The notes under the pieces were generated by a model, which ran no database searches, was not told where the DNA came from, and saw only the letters and a program-made list of their open reading frames with translations. A program made the position numbers and the translations under genes. A stretch of DNA of 64,000 bases from a virus: positions 1 to 64,000 of the IMG/VR virus record IMGVR_UViG_3300037247_001602; one strand, 5' to 3'. The stretch's first letter is position 1. Every line of letters starts with the position of its first letter. This document shows, piece by piece, positions 32,362 through 41,594 of the stretch.

Positions 32362-34344
32362 ATGGCTGATCAAAGCCAATTCAATCTCGTCCGGCGTCGG
32401 GGTAATTTCAATTACCCTAGCCCGTACTTCGATATTTCCTCTACGTATGTTCCGCCGTCAGTCAAGGAACTGTTCAAGTGGTGCCGCTTCTTCTTTTACT
32501 CCCATTCGATCATTAGTCCGATTATCTACAAGATTTCGGAATATCCAATCACAGGACTGATCTATCAGAGCGTCGAATCTGATCAACCCCTACCTGAGCA
32601 GGCTAAGAGCAAATGGAAGACGCTGCTTGAGAGCACTCTTAAACTGAAGTCCAGACAGATCGAGATTCTTCTCGATTATAATACCTACGGCAACGCATTC
32701 CTTTCGATCTTGTATCCGTTCAAACGCTATCTTGTCTGCGAGAAATGCGATACCAGATCAGCCATTGAGAAGACCTCCTATAAGTGGAAAGACCTGAAGT
32801 TCTACGGAGAATGTCAGAAGTGCAACCAACAAGTCGAATTCCAGATCAACGACGTAGAAGTCAAGAATAGATCGCAATGCCGTCTTATTCGCTGGAATCC
32901 GTTCAATATAAGTATCGATCACTGTGGACCCACGGATGAACGAGTCTATGTATACAAAATCCCGTCCAAGGACAAGAAGTCCATTATTGCCGGGAAGAAA
33001 TTTTGGATTGAACGCGCTCCATATGTCTTCATTGAAGCTGCGCGAAAGAACCAGGATATCGAACTAGATCCGAACAATCTATTCCACTTCAAGCGTCCTT
33101 CGATCGCCGATAATGATATGGGATGGGGAATGCCGATCGTTCTCCCTGTCCTGAAGGACGCCTATTGGCTTCAGATTCTACGTAAGGCGAACGAGGCGAT
33201 CAGCCTGGAGCATATTGTCCCGTGGAGAATTATCTTTCCTGCGGCCAACGCAGATGCATCGCCTTATGTCAATCTGAACCTGAATTCTTGGAAGAATCAG
33301 ATCGAGAAGGAGGTCAGGCGTTGGCGCCAGGACCCGAACCATATCTCGGTCATGCCGCTCCCGATCGGGAATATCAGCTTCGGTGGGGATGCCAAGCTGC
33401 TTCTGGTTTGGCAGGAAGAGAAACTTATGCAAGGCCAAATCGCAGGTGGCCTTGGAGTTCCTCTCGAATTGGTATTCGGCGGACTCACGTGGTCTGGATC
33501 ATCGGTATCACTACGAGTGCTAGAGAATCATTTTCTCACAGATAGGGAATTGCTCGATGAATTCGTCAACGAATTCCTGATCCCGCGCCTGACGCGATAT
33601 TTCCGGCTGCCGAAACTCAAAGTCAAGATGATTGAGTTCAAGATGGCCGATGATGTTCAGCAGAAACAGTTGGCCATGCAACTCAATCAGGCAGGGAAAC
33701 TATCAGATACAACTCTTCTTGGCCAGTCGGGGTTCGACTTCGATGATGAAGTAAAACTCAGAAGGGCCGAGCAAATTCAGCTTATTGAGATGCAGAGAAA
33801 AGCCCTGATGCAACAGGCCGAACTTCAAGGAATGACACAGGTTGTCGGAGCCAAATACCAAGCTGTTGCTCAACTCGAAATGTCACGAGCGCAAAATGTG
33901 GCGAATCAGGAGGCCATGGAGGGGCAGTATGAATTCCAGAAAGGCGTCCAACAGGAACAGCAACAGCAGGCCACGCAGCAGATAGCCATCGATCAGGCGC
34001 AAGGGCAGCAGGGCCAGGGGAAAGGCCAACAGTCGGCAGTTCCCATGGCACAAGGTGGTGTCGTCTCAGGACAAAAGCCAGGACAAAAGCCAGGGCAGAA
34101 ATCAGATCAGAAGCCGGGCCAGATGCCGACGGTAAATACCATGGATATGGTTCGCTCCTGGGCACAGGGATTGATGTCACTACCAGAGGAACAGCGTGAG
34201 ATGGCGCTCGGTTCCTATGAGCAAGAACACCCTGAGACAGTCGCGCTGATCCGTCAATTCATGAAGGAGATGTTGAAGCAGACGGCAGACATGAGACCAA
34301 ACCCAGAAGTAAAACCTCCAAGAAGAAAGAACACAACAGTCTAG
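32362..34344 (+). CDS. Portal protein with inserted zinc ribbon
   Basis: A 660-residue protein. The middle (FHFKRPSIADNDMGWGMPIV...DAYWLQILRKANEAISLEHIVPWRIIFP) and the following clip and wing pattern fit a large portal protein, the 12-fold ring through which DNA is packaged. Around residues 127-155 two CxxC pairs (CEKCD and CQKCN) form a zinc ribbon inserted in the wing, unusual for portals. The C-terminus is Gln-rich and has tandem G-Q-K-P units (about 34074-34120). A minor head gene follows at 39359. Confidence 0.75.
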   Translation: MADQSQFNLVRRRGNFNYPSPYFDISSTYVPPSVKELFKWCRFFFYSHSIISPIIYKISEYPITGLIYQSVESDQPLPEQAKSKWKTLLESTLKLKSRQIEILLDYNTYGNAFLSILYPFKRYLVCEKCDTRSAIEKTSYKWKDLKFYGECQKCNQQVEFQINDVEVKNRSQCRLIRWNPFNISIDHCGPTDERVYVYKIPSKDKKSIIAGKKFWIERAPYVFIEAARKNQDIELDPNNLFHFKRPSIADNDMGWGMPIVLPVLKDAYWLQILRKANEAISLEHIVPWRIIFPAANADASPYVNLNLNSWKNQIEKEVRRWRQDPNHISVMPLPIGNISFGGDAKLLLVWQEEKLMQGQIAGGLGVPLELVFGGLTWSGSSVSLRVLENHFLTDRELLDEFVNEFLIPRLTRYFRLPKLKVKMIEFKMADDVQQKQLAMQLNQAGKLSDTTLLGQSGFDFDDEVKLRRAEQIQLIEMQRKALMQQAELQGMTQVVGAKYQAVAQLEMSRAQNVANQEAMEGQYEFQKGVQQEQQQQATQQIAIDQAQGQQGQGKGQQSAVPMAQGGVVSGQKPGQKPGQKSDQKPGQMPTVNTMDMVRSWAQGLMSLPEEQREMALGSYEQEHPETVALIRQFMKEMLKQTADMRPNPEVKPPRRKNTTV

Positions 34345-34353
34345 GGGCAGAAA

Positions 34354-36654
34354 ATGGCACTACATACAATCCCGACAAAGCAACTCGCTCCAGAAGTTCT
34401 GGAGGAGGGAGAAGATGCGGGCGGTCTCGGCTCGGGAGCTGCAACTGTTGGACAACTTCTTGAGGCGGACGGAGCAGGCGGCACCTCTTTCGAGGATATT
34501 GTAGATCACAAGGCTCGTCACGCTTCCGGCGGAGCGGATGCCTTCCTCGCGACGGACCTTCTTGAGGGGGTTGTCAAGCGGATTCAGACGACGACCGGAC
34601 CGACGATACTTGAGGTGGGTGCTATCGCCCTAGATGAGACGCTGGTCCGTGGACCTGGAAATACGATTGTCGGCAGCCCGCGTATAGCAGAGAACCTCTT
34701 TCTCAAAGCTCGCAACGAGACGGTCTCGATCATACCGAAAGATAAACTCGTTACCCCTATTGGTTTTGACGTAGGAACAGGCCGGATATTGGTTGATCTG
34801 GCCGACAAAGATGATTCTGGGAAACGTCCGGCAGTGGGCATCACGACTGAGCCCATTGCCGCCAGCGGCGGCGAAACCGATCTCCTTCTCTCGGTGGGGA
34901 CTGCCGTTGGCTTAAACACGTCGGCCTTTTCTGTGAACGATCAGTTGGTCTTGGGCAATGCTGGCGCGCTTTCTCGACCGCCGCCTGAAGTGGACCCCTT
35001 CACGGGAGAAATCCAGCTTATCGGGCAGGTGACACGTGTTGACGGATCAGACGGCCAAGTATTTGTCACTCTTTCTGCCGGACTATTGCCCACCACGGCT
35101 GCGCAGTTTTTTGCGACCAAGGAAATCACGCCGACCGGTGCTGTGACCGGTGGCGATGTCACGAGGGCATCGCCGCCGAGTCTAAACGTGGCCGTCGCTG
35201 CCGGGGAAGGTTTTGTCAACGACGATACTATGGCATCCCCCTTCCGTGTTGTATGGAGTTCTGTTTCAAGTCTCGCCCTCACAGCCAGCGATACGAACTT
35301 TATCACTGTCGATAAAGATGGCGTGGTGGCCGCCACCGTCAGCCCGCCCAACGAAGAAGACGTTATCATCCTTGCCGATGCGATCACCGATGGTTCGTCG
35401 GTCATTTTGTTGGCCAGTCACCGAGTCCTTTTGCAGGAGCGGTCGGCAAAAGCCCACGTATACGCGCAAGAGGTCATTGGCAATATAGTAGTCAGTGGGC
35501 TCATTACGACTGAGAATGCCGGCACTGATCTTCGTTTGGATGTTGATCTGGGAACCTTTTATACCCATGATTTCAGGGTCACCGTCCCGGCAACCGCCCC
35601 GATCCTCTTTACGTACTGGCATCGAGATAGCTTCGGCGGTTGGACACAGACGGCTGGTTCTACCCTAATCGATCAGAAGTGGGATGACGACTCAGGCACA
35701 TTGGTTGCCTTGACTGCGGGTGAGTTCAAGAAGGATTTGCTATTCGTCATCTTCACGGCGACGAACACTGTCGAGTACCACGTTTTTCACGGTCAGGAAG
35801 TTTTCTCCTCTCAGTCGGAGGCCGAAGCGGGAGCCATTCCGGCAGCCGATTCGGACGTGATAGACAACGGCGTTCGATCCGGTGGGCTCGTGGTTGAAGG
35901 AGTCGTTGCCGCATCCCTAGCCCTCGTTTCTATCGTCGATCATCGGCCATTCCTCGGACAATTGGCACCGGGTGCCACGGCGGTGACGGACCACGGTCTT
36001 CTGAGCGGATTGGCTGATGACGACCATACTCAGTACCTGCTGACCAGCGGAAGGACGATGACTGGCGATCAGAATATGGGCGGCAACGCCATTACCAACG
36101 TCGGAAACGTCGATGGTGTGGATGTTAGCGCCCACGCAGGTCGTCACGAAAATGCCGGCGCGGACGAAATTAATGTGGGCGGCTTGTCAGGTGCCCTGGC
36201 CGACGATCAACCGGCCCAGGCCCATACCTTGGGTGGCGCCAAACACACTGCTGACACAATAGCAAATGTCGATGCGAAGGTGTCTGATGCGACACTCGTT
36301 GCTGAAATCGAAAACACAACTACAACTACCACCGGAACGCCGTTCAATATCGCGACCATCGCCATCCCTGATGATACGGTCGTCCTGATCGAAGTTAGGA
36401 TTGTGGCACGACGAACCGATTCAGCCGGGCGAGCCACGTACATTCGCCATGCAGTGGTTTTTCGGGAAGCTGCCGGTGTGGCGACTCTTGAAGGCGCCGT
36501 GGATACACCATTTACCAGGGAATCCACTGGTGATTCAACTTGGGACGCGACGATATTGGTTGACGGCGGCAACAATGCACTTATAGAAGTTACTGGACAG
36601 GGCGCTAAGACAATCAACTGGAAATCTCTCCATCGAACAAGGCAGGTAAGCTAA
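34354..36654 (+). CDS. Fibre-like structural protein
   Basis: A 766-residue beta-rich protein with few Cys. Residues 545-620 carry DHGLLSGLADDDHTQYLLTSG and DVSAHAGRHENAGADEINVGGLSG, repeats common in tail fibres and head fibres; a short copy (HASGGADAF) is near residue 52. The C-terminal 130 residues look like a compact beta domain. It could be a head fibre or receptor-binding protein, given its place beside the portal. Its stop overlaps the next start. Confidence 0.6.
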   Translation: MALHTIPTKQLAPEVLEEGEDAGGLGSGAATVGQLLEADGAGGTSFEDIVDHKARHASGGADAFLATDLLEGVVKRIQTTTGPTILEVGAIALDETLVRGPGNTIVGSPRIAENLFLKARNETVSIIPKDKLVTPIGFDVGTGRILVDLADKDDSGKRPAVGITTEPIAASGGETDLLLSVGTAVGLNTSAFSVNDQLVLGNAGALSRPPPEVDPFTGEIQLIGQVTRVDGSDGQVFVTLSAGLLPTTAAQFFATKEITPTGAVTGGDVTRASPPSLNVAVAAGEGFVNDDTMASPFRVVWSSVSSLALTASDTNFITVDKDGVVAATVSPPNEEDVIILADAITDGSSVILLASHRVLLQERSAKAHVYAQEVIGNIVVSGLITTENAGTDLRLDVDLGTFYTHDFRVTVPATAPILFTYWHRDSFGGWTQTAGSTLIDQKWDDDSGTLVALTAGEFKKDLLFVIFTATNTVEYHVFHGQEVFSSQSEAEAGAIPAADSDVIDNGVRSGGLVVEGVVAASLALVSIVDHRPFLGQLAPGATAVTDHGLLSGLADDDHTQYLLTSGRTMTGDQNMGGNAITNVGNVDGVDVSAHAGRHENAGADEINVGGLSGALADDQPAQAHTLGGAKHTADTIANVDAKVSDATLVAEIENTTTTTTGTPFNIATIAIPDDTVVLIEVRIVARRTDSAGRATYIRHAVVFREAAGVATLEGAVDTPFTRESTGDSTWDATILVDGGNNALIEVTGQGAKTINWKSLHRTRQVS

Positions 36655-37460
36655 TGAGTATTACGGGATCTACAGATCAAGGCGATGGGCGCAGAGACGT
36701 AACGGTCGATCATGACCCGCGTTCGACGGCTACTGACGTTCCCGCTGGGTCAGTCATTCTCTACGTCGGATCGCCCAGCGGCGATTTGTGGACGGGGTGT
36801 CAGTTCGTCAAACTGGACGACGGCGCGACGACCAATGTTCATTATGTTGGCGGGCGCCCAACACTGTCCGGTAGTTGGGACCTCACTGCGGGTACACCCG
36901 CCAATAAAAACATCCCTGACGCCAAAAAAATCAAGCGTATCACCCGTGCTCGGTTTTGGATCAGCCAGAGCGGATTCGACGTAGGAACGAACACCGCTAC
37001 TCGTATTATACTCCAATTTTTTAATACTGATGCTTTTACTCATGCCGAACTTGATACGGTTGGCGAAGTGGCACTTATTAAACAATATGCTGAGTTCCAG
37101 TTTGCAAGCCAGGATGTTTTCGTGAACATCAACAATGGTGTTGGTGCCTTCGACATTGATTCTACGGCCTCGTTTGTAGTTGAAGACTTAGTGCGAATCC
37201 ACGATGGTACGAATTGGGAGTTTCAGCGGATCGATGATGTGACGGACGCCGATACGTTGAGCATTTATAACACTATCCTGAGGGCTGACGGAGATCCAGT
37301 GTGGTCTGCTGATGACGATGTTACGCGCGTATTGGAGATCCGAGACCTGGGATGTAATGATGAAGACTACTCTGACGAGATCCATCTGCGCTTACTCCCT
37401 CGCACCGGCGACAACAATTGTCGCCTGCATTATTGGATCGAGTATGAAGGAGCTGCCTAA
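36654..37460 (+). CDS. Unknown structural protein
   Basis: A 268-residue beta-rich protein whose ATG overlaps the fibre stop (TAATG). It has DVPAGSVILYVGSPSGD early and an acidic C-terminus (DEDYSDEIHLRLLPRTGDNNCRLHYWIEYEG). Coupled translation and fold suggest it assembles with the fibre-like protein. Confidence 0.5.
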   Translation: MSITGSTDQGDGRRDVTVDHDPRSTATDVPAGSVILYVGSPSGDLWTGCQFVKLDDGATTNVHYVGGRPTLSGSWDLTAGTPANKNIPDAKKIKRITRARFWISQSGFDVGTNTATRIILQFFNTDAFTHAELDTVGEVALIKQYAEFQFASQDVFVNINNGVGAFDIDSTASFVVEDLVRIHDGTNWEFQRIDDVTDADTLSIYNTILRADGDPVWSADDDVTRVLEIRDLGCNDEDYSDEIHLRLLPRTGDNNCRLHYWIEYEGAA

Positions 37461-37467
37461 TTTTACC

Positions 37468-37495
37468 TTGCAAATACTGTGCGGCTGTGTAGTAT
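37468..37495 (+). promoter_or_regulatory. Sigma70-like promoter
   Basis: TTGCAA at 37468-37473, exactly 16 nt, TAGTAT at 37490-37495, just before the ATG at 37505. A weaker match than the other four but with the same spacing. Confidence 0.5.
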
Positions 37496-37504
37496 GAGGC
37501 TGAT

Positions 37505-37756
37505 ATGGCTAGATCCGTTTCTGTTAGGAAAATGTCAGGTGATGTTCGAATCCTGAAGCTCTGCATGGATGCGAAGGAAGATCGCCAGACATACGAGAAG
37601 ATCAGGAACGATACGAACTGTGAGATTATTGATAAGCAGTATTTTTCGACGCCGAAAGGAGTCGTTTGGGCAGTTGTAGAATATCGAGATCAGAAGACCG
37701 AAACCCAGTCGCCGGAACAGGTTTCCGGTGGCGTCTCTAATGAAGAGGAGGAATAA
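37505..37756 (+). CDS. Small protein, unknown
   Basis: An 83-residue protein. A compact alpha/beta N-terminus (GDVRILKLCMDAKEDRQTYEKI...KGVVWAVVEYRDQ) is followed by an acidic flexible tail ending in EEEE. It lies two nt before a putative head protein gene. Confidence 0.5.
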   Translation: MARSVSVRKMSGDVRILKLCMDAKEDRQTYEKIRNDTNCEIIDKQYFSTPKGVVWAVVEYRDQKTETQSPEQVSGGVSNEEEE

Positions 37757-37758
37757 TC

Positions 37759-38712
37759 ATGGCCCTTATTCAGAACAGCAGCGGTGGTGAAATTCGTTTG
37801 TCTCGGGTGGGCAAGATTGGTCCTCCTAAACTCGAAGGCGTCAATATTGCCTTTGATGATACTGAGACGGCAACCGTCCCGGATGATTTTCTTCGTAGTG
37901 ATGGAATGGTCGCGCTGGTGGCTGCCAATGACATTACAATCCTTCAGTTCGGCGCGGGAGATGAGGTTGTCGAGCAGGAATCGCTACACCGATCTGCGTA
38001 CAGTATATCCTTGGATAATACCCCGGCTGATATTGCCAACATAATGGTCGCTGCTGTCGATACTGGAGGTGCCGAAACCTACGATTTCAGCAACCCGGCA
38101 AATCGCAGCCTATCTATGGTTCTGAATGGAATTTCTGTTACCCACACTTTTGTAAGTGGGGATTTTTCAGATCAGGCCGCTGCGACGGCTGCCGAAGTAG
38201 TTACGTCATTGGCCGGGAACGCGGCGTTTGCAGCAGAAGCGGCTGCTGATGATAATGCCGGATCGATCCGTGTAACAAGCCTTGCGTTTGGAACGAGCAG
38301 CAACATTATCTTCAGTGGAACCGCGAATGCCATTCTTGCCCTCTCGGTGACTCAAGTCGATGGGACCATTGCCCCGAGTCTCGTCCAGGTTCTTGTCAAG
38401 GATTCTCGCGGGAATGCGATCCAGGGCGTGGACGTTGTCGCTGGCATTTGGGATACTGTAACCGGTGGAAGCCTCCTTGCTGACACTCAGATCCAGGAAG
38501 CCAGCAAGGGCTCGATCAAAACCGGGAAGTATACCAATACGGCCACGTTGACGACAAGTTCTACTGGCGAAGCTGATGTGGAAGTCGCATCGGATATTTC
38601 CGGGGCCGACAGCCTTTTCCTTGATCTGGCTGCTCCGGCTGGTTTCTTCCTATCCGTTTCGGATAGAAAGGGAGTGGATAGCAGCAGAGAGCAGATCGAC
38701 AAGAGTGCGTAG
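37759..38712 (+). CDS. Structural protein with Ig-like C-terminal domain
   Basis: A 317-residue protein with GAGGAGG upstream. The first 90 residues are a small beta domain (NSSGGEIRLSRVGKIGPPKLEGVNIAF). The middle is A/T/S-rich. The C-terminal 100 residues (VQVLVKDSRGNAIQGVDVVAGIWD...LTTSSTGEADVEV) match invasin/Big-1-like Ig folds used as decoration on phage particles. The composition (low Cys, A-rich) would also suit an abundant head or tail protein. Confidence 0.55.
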   Translation: MALIQNSSGGEIRLSRVGKIGPPKLEGVNIAFDDTETATVPDDFLRSDGMVALVAANDITILQFGAGDEVVEQESLHRSAYSISLDNTPADIANIMVAAVDTGGAETYDFSNPANRSLSMVLNGISVTHTFVSGDFSDQAAATAAEVVTSLAGNAAFAAEAAADDNAGSIRVTSLAFGTSSNIIFSGTANAILALSVTQVDGTIAPSLVQVLVKDSRGNAIQGVDVVAGIWDTVTGGSLLADTQIQEASKGSIKTGKYTNTATLTTSSTGEADVEVASDISGADSLFLDLAAPAGFFLSVSDRKGVDSSREQIDKSA

Positions 38713-38723
38713 TAAAGAAAAAG

Positions 38724-38751
38724 GGGTGGGGAGGATTACTCCTCCTCACCC
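38724..38751. terminator. Convergent terminator
   Basis: GGGTGGGGAGG pairs with CCTCCTCACCC (one G-U) around ATTACT, followed on + by TCTTCTTCTTCT. It overlaps the end of the convergent - strand gene at 38736. Confidence 0.65.
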
Positions 38752-39371
38752 TCTTCTTCTTCTGCTGTCACGGGTCTCTCGAAGAGACGCCACAGTCTTC
38801 CCGGAATATAATGCGGTGGGACCTCTCTTTCTTCCTGGGTTGGTTCCCAGAATATCACATCATCTACCTGGCCGTAGGTGTGAGTTACATAGGATCGGTC
38901 GCCATTTTTGAAGTCGCAATAAGAGACGAGCGCCTCGGGATGATTGGGATTGCCCAAAACCTGTTTAGATGGCTCCGATCTCAATTTGAATAGATGGGTT
39001 TTCGAAACCCAGCATCTCATGAGAAGTGCGTAGGCTCTGGAATCCATCTCACGGACCATCATTTCCATGGCGGCTTGGAGAAGATCAGGATCGAAGTCGA
39101 TCATGGCCTGGACGTTTATCATCCGGCACATATCAAGGCCGTCTTTGACGTACCAGATGTAGAAATATGGGGCGACGTACCTGTTTTTGTTCATCTCGTC
39201 CTGGCCGAGTTCCAGGGTAATCTTATTGAATGCCCTGGGATCAATGCAATTATGGAAAAGGCTCTTGTCGGCGGGAACATCTTTTGTTTCAACGTGAATA
39301 TGTTGCGCGACGGGGAATCTTTTGATAAGATTGCTTACTCTCGTGTAAGGAACACCTTGTGAAAAATCCAT
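38736..39371 (-). CDS. Unknown protein encoded against the structural block
   Basis: A 211-residue protein with GGGAGG five nt before the ATG. Mixed alpha/beta with many aromatics (YVAPYFYIWYVKDGLDMCRM; MRCWVSKTHLFKLR) and an acidic tail of E. It overlaps the start of the divergent minor head gene by 13 nt. Its own GGTATAAGA motif lies inside that gene. This isolated reversed gene with its own promoter looks like a later insertion. Confidence 0.65.
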   Translation of the reverse strand: MDFSQGVPYTRVSNLIKRFPVAQHIHVETKDVPADKSLFHNCIDPRAFNKITLELGQDEMNKNRYVAPYFYIWYVKDGLDMCRMINVQAMIDFDPDLLQAAMEMMVREMDSRAYALLMRCWVSKTHLFKLRSEPSKQVLGNPNHPEALVSYCDFKNGDRSYVTHTYGQVDDVIFWEPTQEEREVPPHYIPGRLWRLFERPVTAEEEEGEEE

Positions 39372-40516
39372 GGAATCCTCCCGTAGTAGACCTAGATAAG
39401 ATCGCCGATGAGAATCTTATACCAAAAGGCGATCCCTGGTTGCACGTTCTTTTTGCTGCCGATGATCTCCACAGCCTGCTGAAACTTGGTATAGCCGATA
39501 TGGATCGGCTCGTCTACGGAATATATCAGAATCGGGATCATGCGGAGATTCCGTGGCATGAGCTTGTTGGGCCAATCGAGGCGCAGCTCTACCATTGCGG
39601 ATATCAGGCAGTCTGCGGCGGGAGGCAGTATGCTGAATCGTTCCGGACGGATCATACGAAAGTCGCACAGCTCCTCGATTGGAATTATCGAAAAGACATA
39701 GAAGAAATGATTACGGGCATGGGATACCCAGCCTCGAAGAAGACTATGGATATTGTTCACGAGGCTCTTGGAGGCGCTCAGGCTCCTCCTATCCACGAAC
39801 TGAATCAGCTCATGGCATTCGAGCAGGCGAAGGCAATCGCACGCACGGTGATGATGAATATCTATGTGAAATCCGCCCTGCGCAAGTGGCAGGAAGACGG
39901 AATCACAAGAGTCAAACGCATGGAGATGCGGGACAAGAAAACATGCCCGATTTGCAAAGCGCTAAACGGAAAAGAGTACGAGCTTGCTGATCTCATCAAT
40001 TTGGTATATCCGTTGACGAACGATAGCCATCCTTCCTGCCGAGGGACCTTCATTCCGCTGATCTCTCTAGAGACCTACGATCCGAAAGTTCGTGAGATTC
40101 CGCTGGCCGTGGATTTCTCCGTTAGTGGAAACACGGCCAAGAATGTTCCCCTCGAAGTCAAGCCATGGCTCTACAGCTTCTTGAGAAAGCTCAAAGGACC
40201 GATCAGCGTGGAGTTCGATCCTACGATTACTGAGTCTTACACGTGGGGTCCTTTCGAGATCAGGATCAACCCCGATGCCCTGGAAGACGAAGACGTGCGC
40301 GAGATCATTCTGGAATCCATTGCACATCAGATCTGGCCCACTTTCGAAGATAAATTCATCGCGGAATATATTCCGCTGATCCAATCCGGACTGGCGCATC
40401 CATCGAAGAGCTTTTCTAACAACAAAGAGTTATTCATCTATAACTACATCGCCCATAGGATGGGACAGGACCCAGATCCCTTCTCCAATGCCTGGTGGCT
40501 CCAAAACGTAAAATAA
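39359..40516 (+). CDS. Minor head protein, Mu gpF-like
   Basis: A 385-residue protein from GTG 39359 with AAGGA upstream. Residues 150-235 contain the gpF-type signature: a helix ending in ALRKWQEDGITRVKRMEMRD, then KTCPICKALNGKEYELAD and HPSCRGTFIPL, with the C-x2-C ... H-P-x-C-R pattern. These proteins act in head morphogenesis with the portal. The N-terminus has DLDKIADEN, a possible variant of the EKIA leader. The C-terminal 150 residues resemble a metalloprotease-like or accessory domain that I cannot name. Confidence 0.75.
   Translation: MKNPWNPPVVDLDKIADENLIPKGDPWLHVLFAADDLHSLLKLGIADMDRLVYGIYQNRDHAEIPWHELVGPIEAQLYHCGYQAVCGGRQYAESFRTDHTKVAQLLDWNYRKDIEEMITGMGYPASKKTMDIVHEALGGAQAPPIHELNQLMAFEQAKAIARTVMMNIYVKSALRKWQEDGITRVKRMEMRDKKTCPICKALNGKEYELADLINLVYPLTNDSHPSCRGTFIPLISLETYDPKVREIPLAVDFSVSGNTAKNVPLEVKPWLYSFLRKLKGPISVEFDPTITESYTWGPFEIRINPDALEDEDVREIILESIAHQIWPTFEDKFIAEYIPLIQSGLAHPSKSFSNNKELFIYNYIAHRMGQDPDPFSNAWWLQNVK
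39415..39423 (-). promoter_or_regulatory. GGTATAAGA promoter-like motif inside a coding region
   Basis: TGGTATAAGA on the - strand 44 nt before the start at 39371, within codons of the divergent minor head gene. Confidence 0.5.
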
Positions 40517-40518
40517 TG

Positions 40519-40606
40519 GGGTGGCCAGACAGGTTTCCCAGAATCCGACCACCCCTCTGGTGAGCAGTCAGAATCGATCTGACTACTCATCCCCCCAGAG
40601 GAGATA
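40519..40606 (+). terminator. Nested hairpins after the head block
   Basis: GGGGTGG (40519-40525) pairs with CCACCCC (40549-40555). Then GAG-AGTCAGA pairs with TCTGACT-CTC near 40563-40589, enclosed by CCTCTGG/CCAGAGG. There is no T tract, so this may be a structured 3' end rather than a simple terminator. The stretch 40517-40748 has no convincing gene. Confidence 0.5.
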
Positions 40607-40748
40607 GAGAGAAATATATCCTCAATCCATCTCCACTTTGCTTATACCTAAAAAGAGAGGCGAGATGGCATAGCCACCCGCCTCCCTTTCGCCGAGAGTG
40701 GACACAAGCGCTACGGGCGCGGTGTCCTGGAGGAAATCCATGTAGGTT

Positions 40749-40817
40749 TCAGTCTTTTGGTGATCGAGCGATAATTGAAAGGATGGCCAACACGAACTGG
40801 ACTCCAAAGATGAACAT
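40749..40817 (-). CDS. 22-residue membrane peptide
   Basis: A short frame with GGGGAG eight nt before the ATG and its start just after the upstream stop. The product MFIFGVQFVLAILSIIARS plus three residues is one hydrophobic helix. Small membrane peptides occur in phages as toxins or superinfection factors, but here function is unknown. Too short for ordinary gene callers. Confidence 0.4.
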   Translation of the reverse strand: MFIFGVQFVLAILSIIARSPKD

Positions 40818-40822
40818 ATTGT

Positions 40823-41068
40823 TTACTCCCCAATTGGGACCTTTTCGTCAGGAATCAATTCGCAGAATCCAGTAAAAACCTGAACTAGGCGAGGTAATCC
40901 ATCTTCATTCATCTCGCCAAACCAAAGATCCACGTGTCCTCTGAAAACACCGCCACACGCCTCGTTGCGGATGATGACACCCATCTTACCCTTGAGATCC
41001 GGATGCTTCTCCTCGCCATCATCCGGTACGCCTCGGTAGATCATGAAATCCCGAATTGTCATCACCAT
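40823..41068 (-). CDS. Small protein, unknown
   Basis: An 81-residue protein with AGGAGA upstream. It starts MVMTIRDFMIYRGVPDDGEE and continues as a small beta domain (KGKMGVIIRNEACGGVFRGHVDLWFGEMNEDG). Such small beta-barrel proteins are frequent in phage early regions. No family recognised. Confidence 0.6.
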   Translation of the reverse strand: MVMTIRDFMIYRGVPDDGEEKHPDLKGKMGVIIRNEACGGVFRGHVDLWFGEMNEDGLPRLVQVFTGFCELIPDEKVPIGE

Positions 41069-41100
41069 GTGAATTCTCCTGGCGAAATTAGTTTATGAAA

Positions 41101-41139
41101 TAGCGCGAGCCACCTGGATGATCCAGATGACTCGCGCTA
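41101..41139 (-). terminator. Strong hairpin after the 41.2-41.6 kb gene
   Basis: TAGCGCGAG...CTGGAT and ATCCAG...CTCGCGCTA pair over about 18 bp with two mismatches around a single G, followed on the - strand by TTTCAT. Likely ends the transcript from the right. Confidence 0.6.
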
Positions 41140-41216
41140 CCCGAACCAGGAGGCGCTTGCGGGCAAAGGGCTCTAGGCCTGCTTCTTGTTTTTTTCGCCT
41201 TCTGGGGGGGGTGCTG

Positions 41217-41594
41217 CTAGGCAGCCTTCTTGCTCTTCTTCATCTGTTCGACGGTCTCGCTGAGGCTCTCGAAGGAGTTCTTCAGGCCTTCCGCCAACTC
41301 GGCGAGATCGGTGACCGTCTTGTGCAGATCGGGCTGCTCGCCCTTGCCATCGGTCTCCGTCTCGGTCGTACCCTCTTCCTTCGCCTTCTCGGAGGAGGTC
41401 CAGTCGGCCACCTTGTTCGCGACGTACTGGACACCCTTGGCGGCGCCCAGAACACTCAGGTAGATGGCGCCCCCGACACCGGCGACGATGGCGAGGCCCA
41501 GGCCGGCTGCGGCGCCCGCCTCCGCCACTTCACCCGTCATCTCGAAGAAGCCGATCTCAGCCGTCACTTTCCCCTTCTCGTCTCGAATCTTCAT
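41217..41594 (-). CDS. Membrane protein with coiled-coil C-terminus
   Basis: A 125-residue protein. ATG 41594 has AAAGGAGGAG upstream, so the longer frame is rejected. A glycine/alanine-rich membrane segment (AGAAAGLGLAIVAGVGGAIYL) lies at about 25-50. A charged region and an amphipathic coiled coil (TVTDLAELAEGLKNSFESLSETVEQM) follow. A run of eight C lies just downstream. Topology would place the C-terminal helix in the cytoplasm or periplasm. Confidence 0.6.
   Translation of the reverse strand: MKIRDEKGKVTAEIGFFEMTGEVAEAGAAAGLGLAIVAGVGGAIYLSVLGAAKGVQYVANKVADWTSSEKAKEEGTTETETDGKGEQPDLHKTVTDLAELAEGLKNSFESLSETVEQMKKSKKAA

Noticed and set aside
34074-34120. Tandem DNA repeat in the portal gene as a mobile or regulatory element
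   Set aside because: It encodes short G-Q-K-P units in frame in a flexible tail. Protein low complexity explains it.
40622-40741. 39-codon - strand frame after the membrane peptide
   Set aside because: No ribosome-binding site and odd composition. Kept out, though coupling to the peptide stop is possible.
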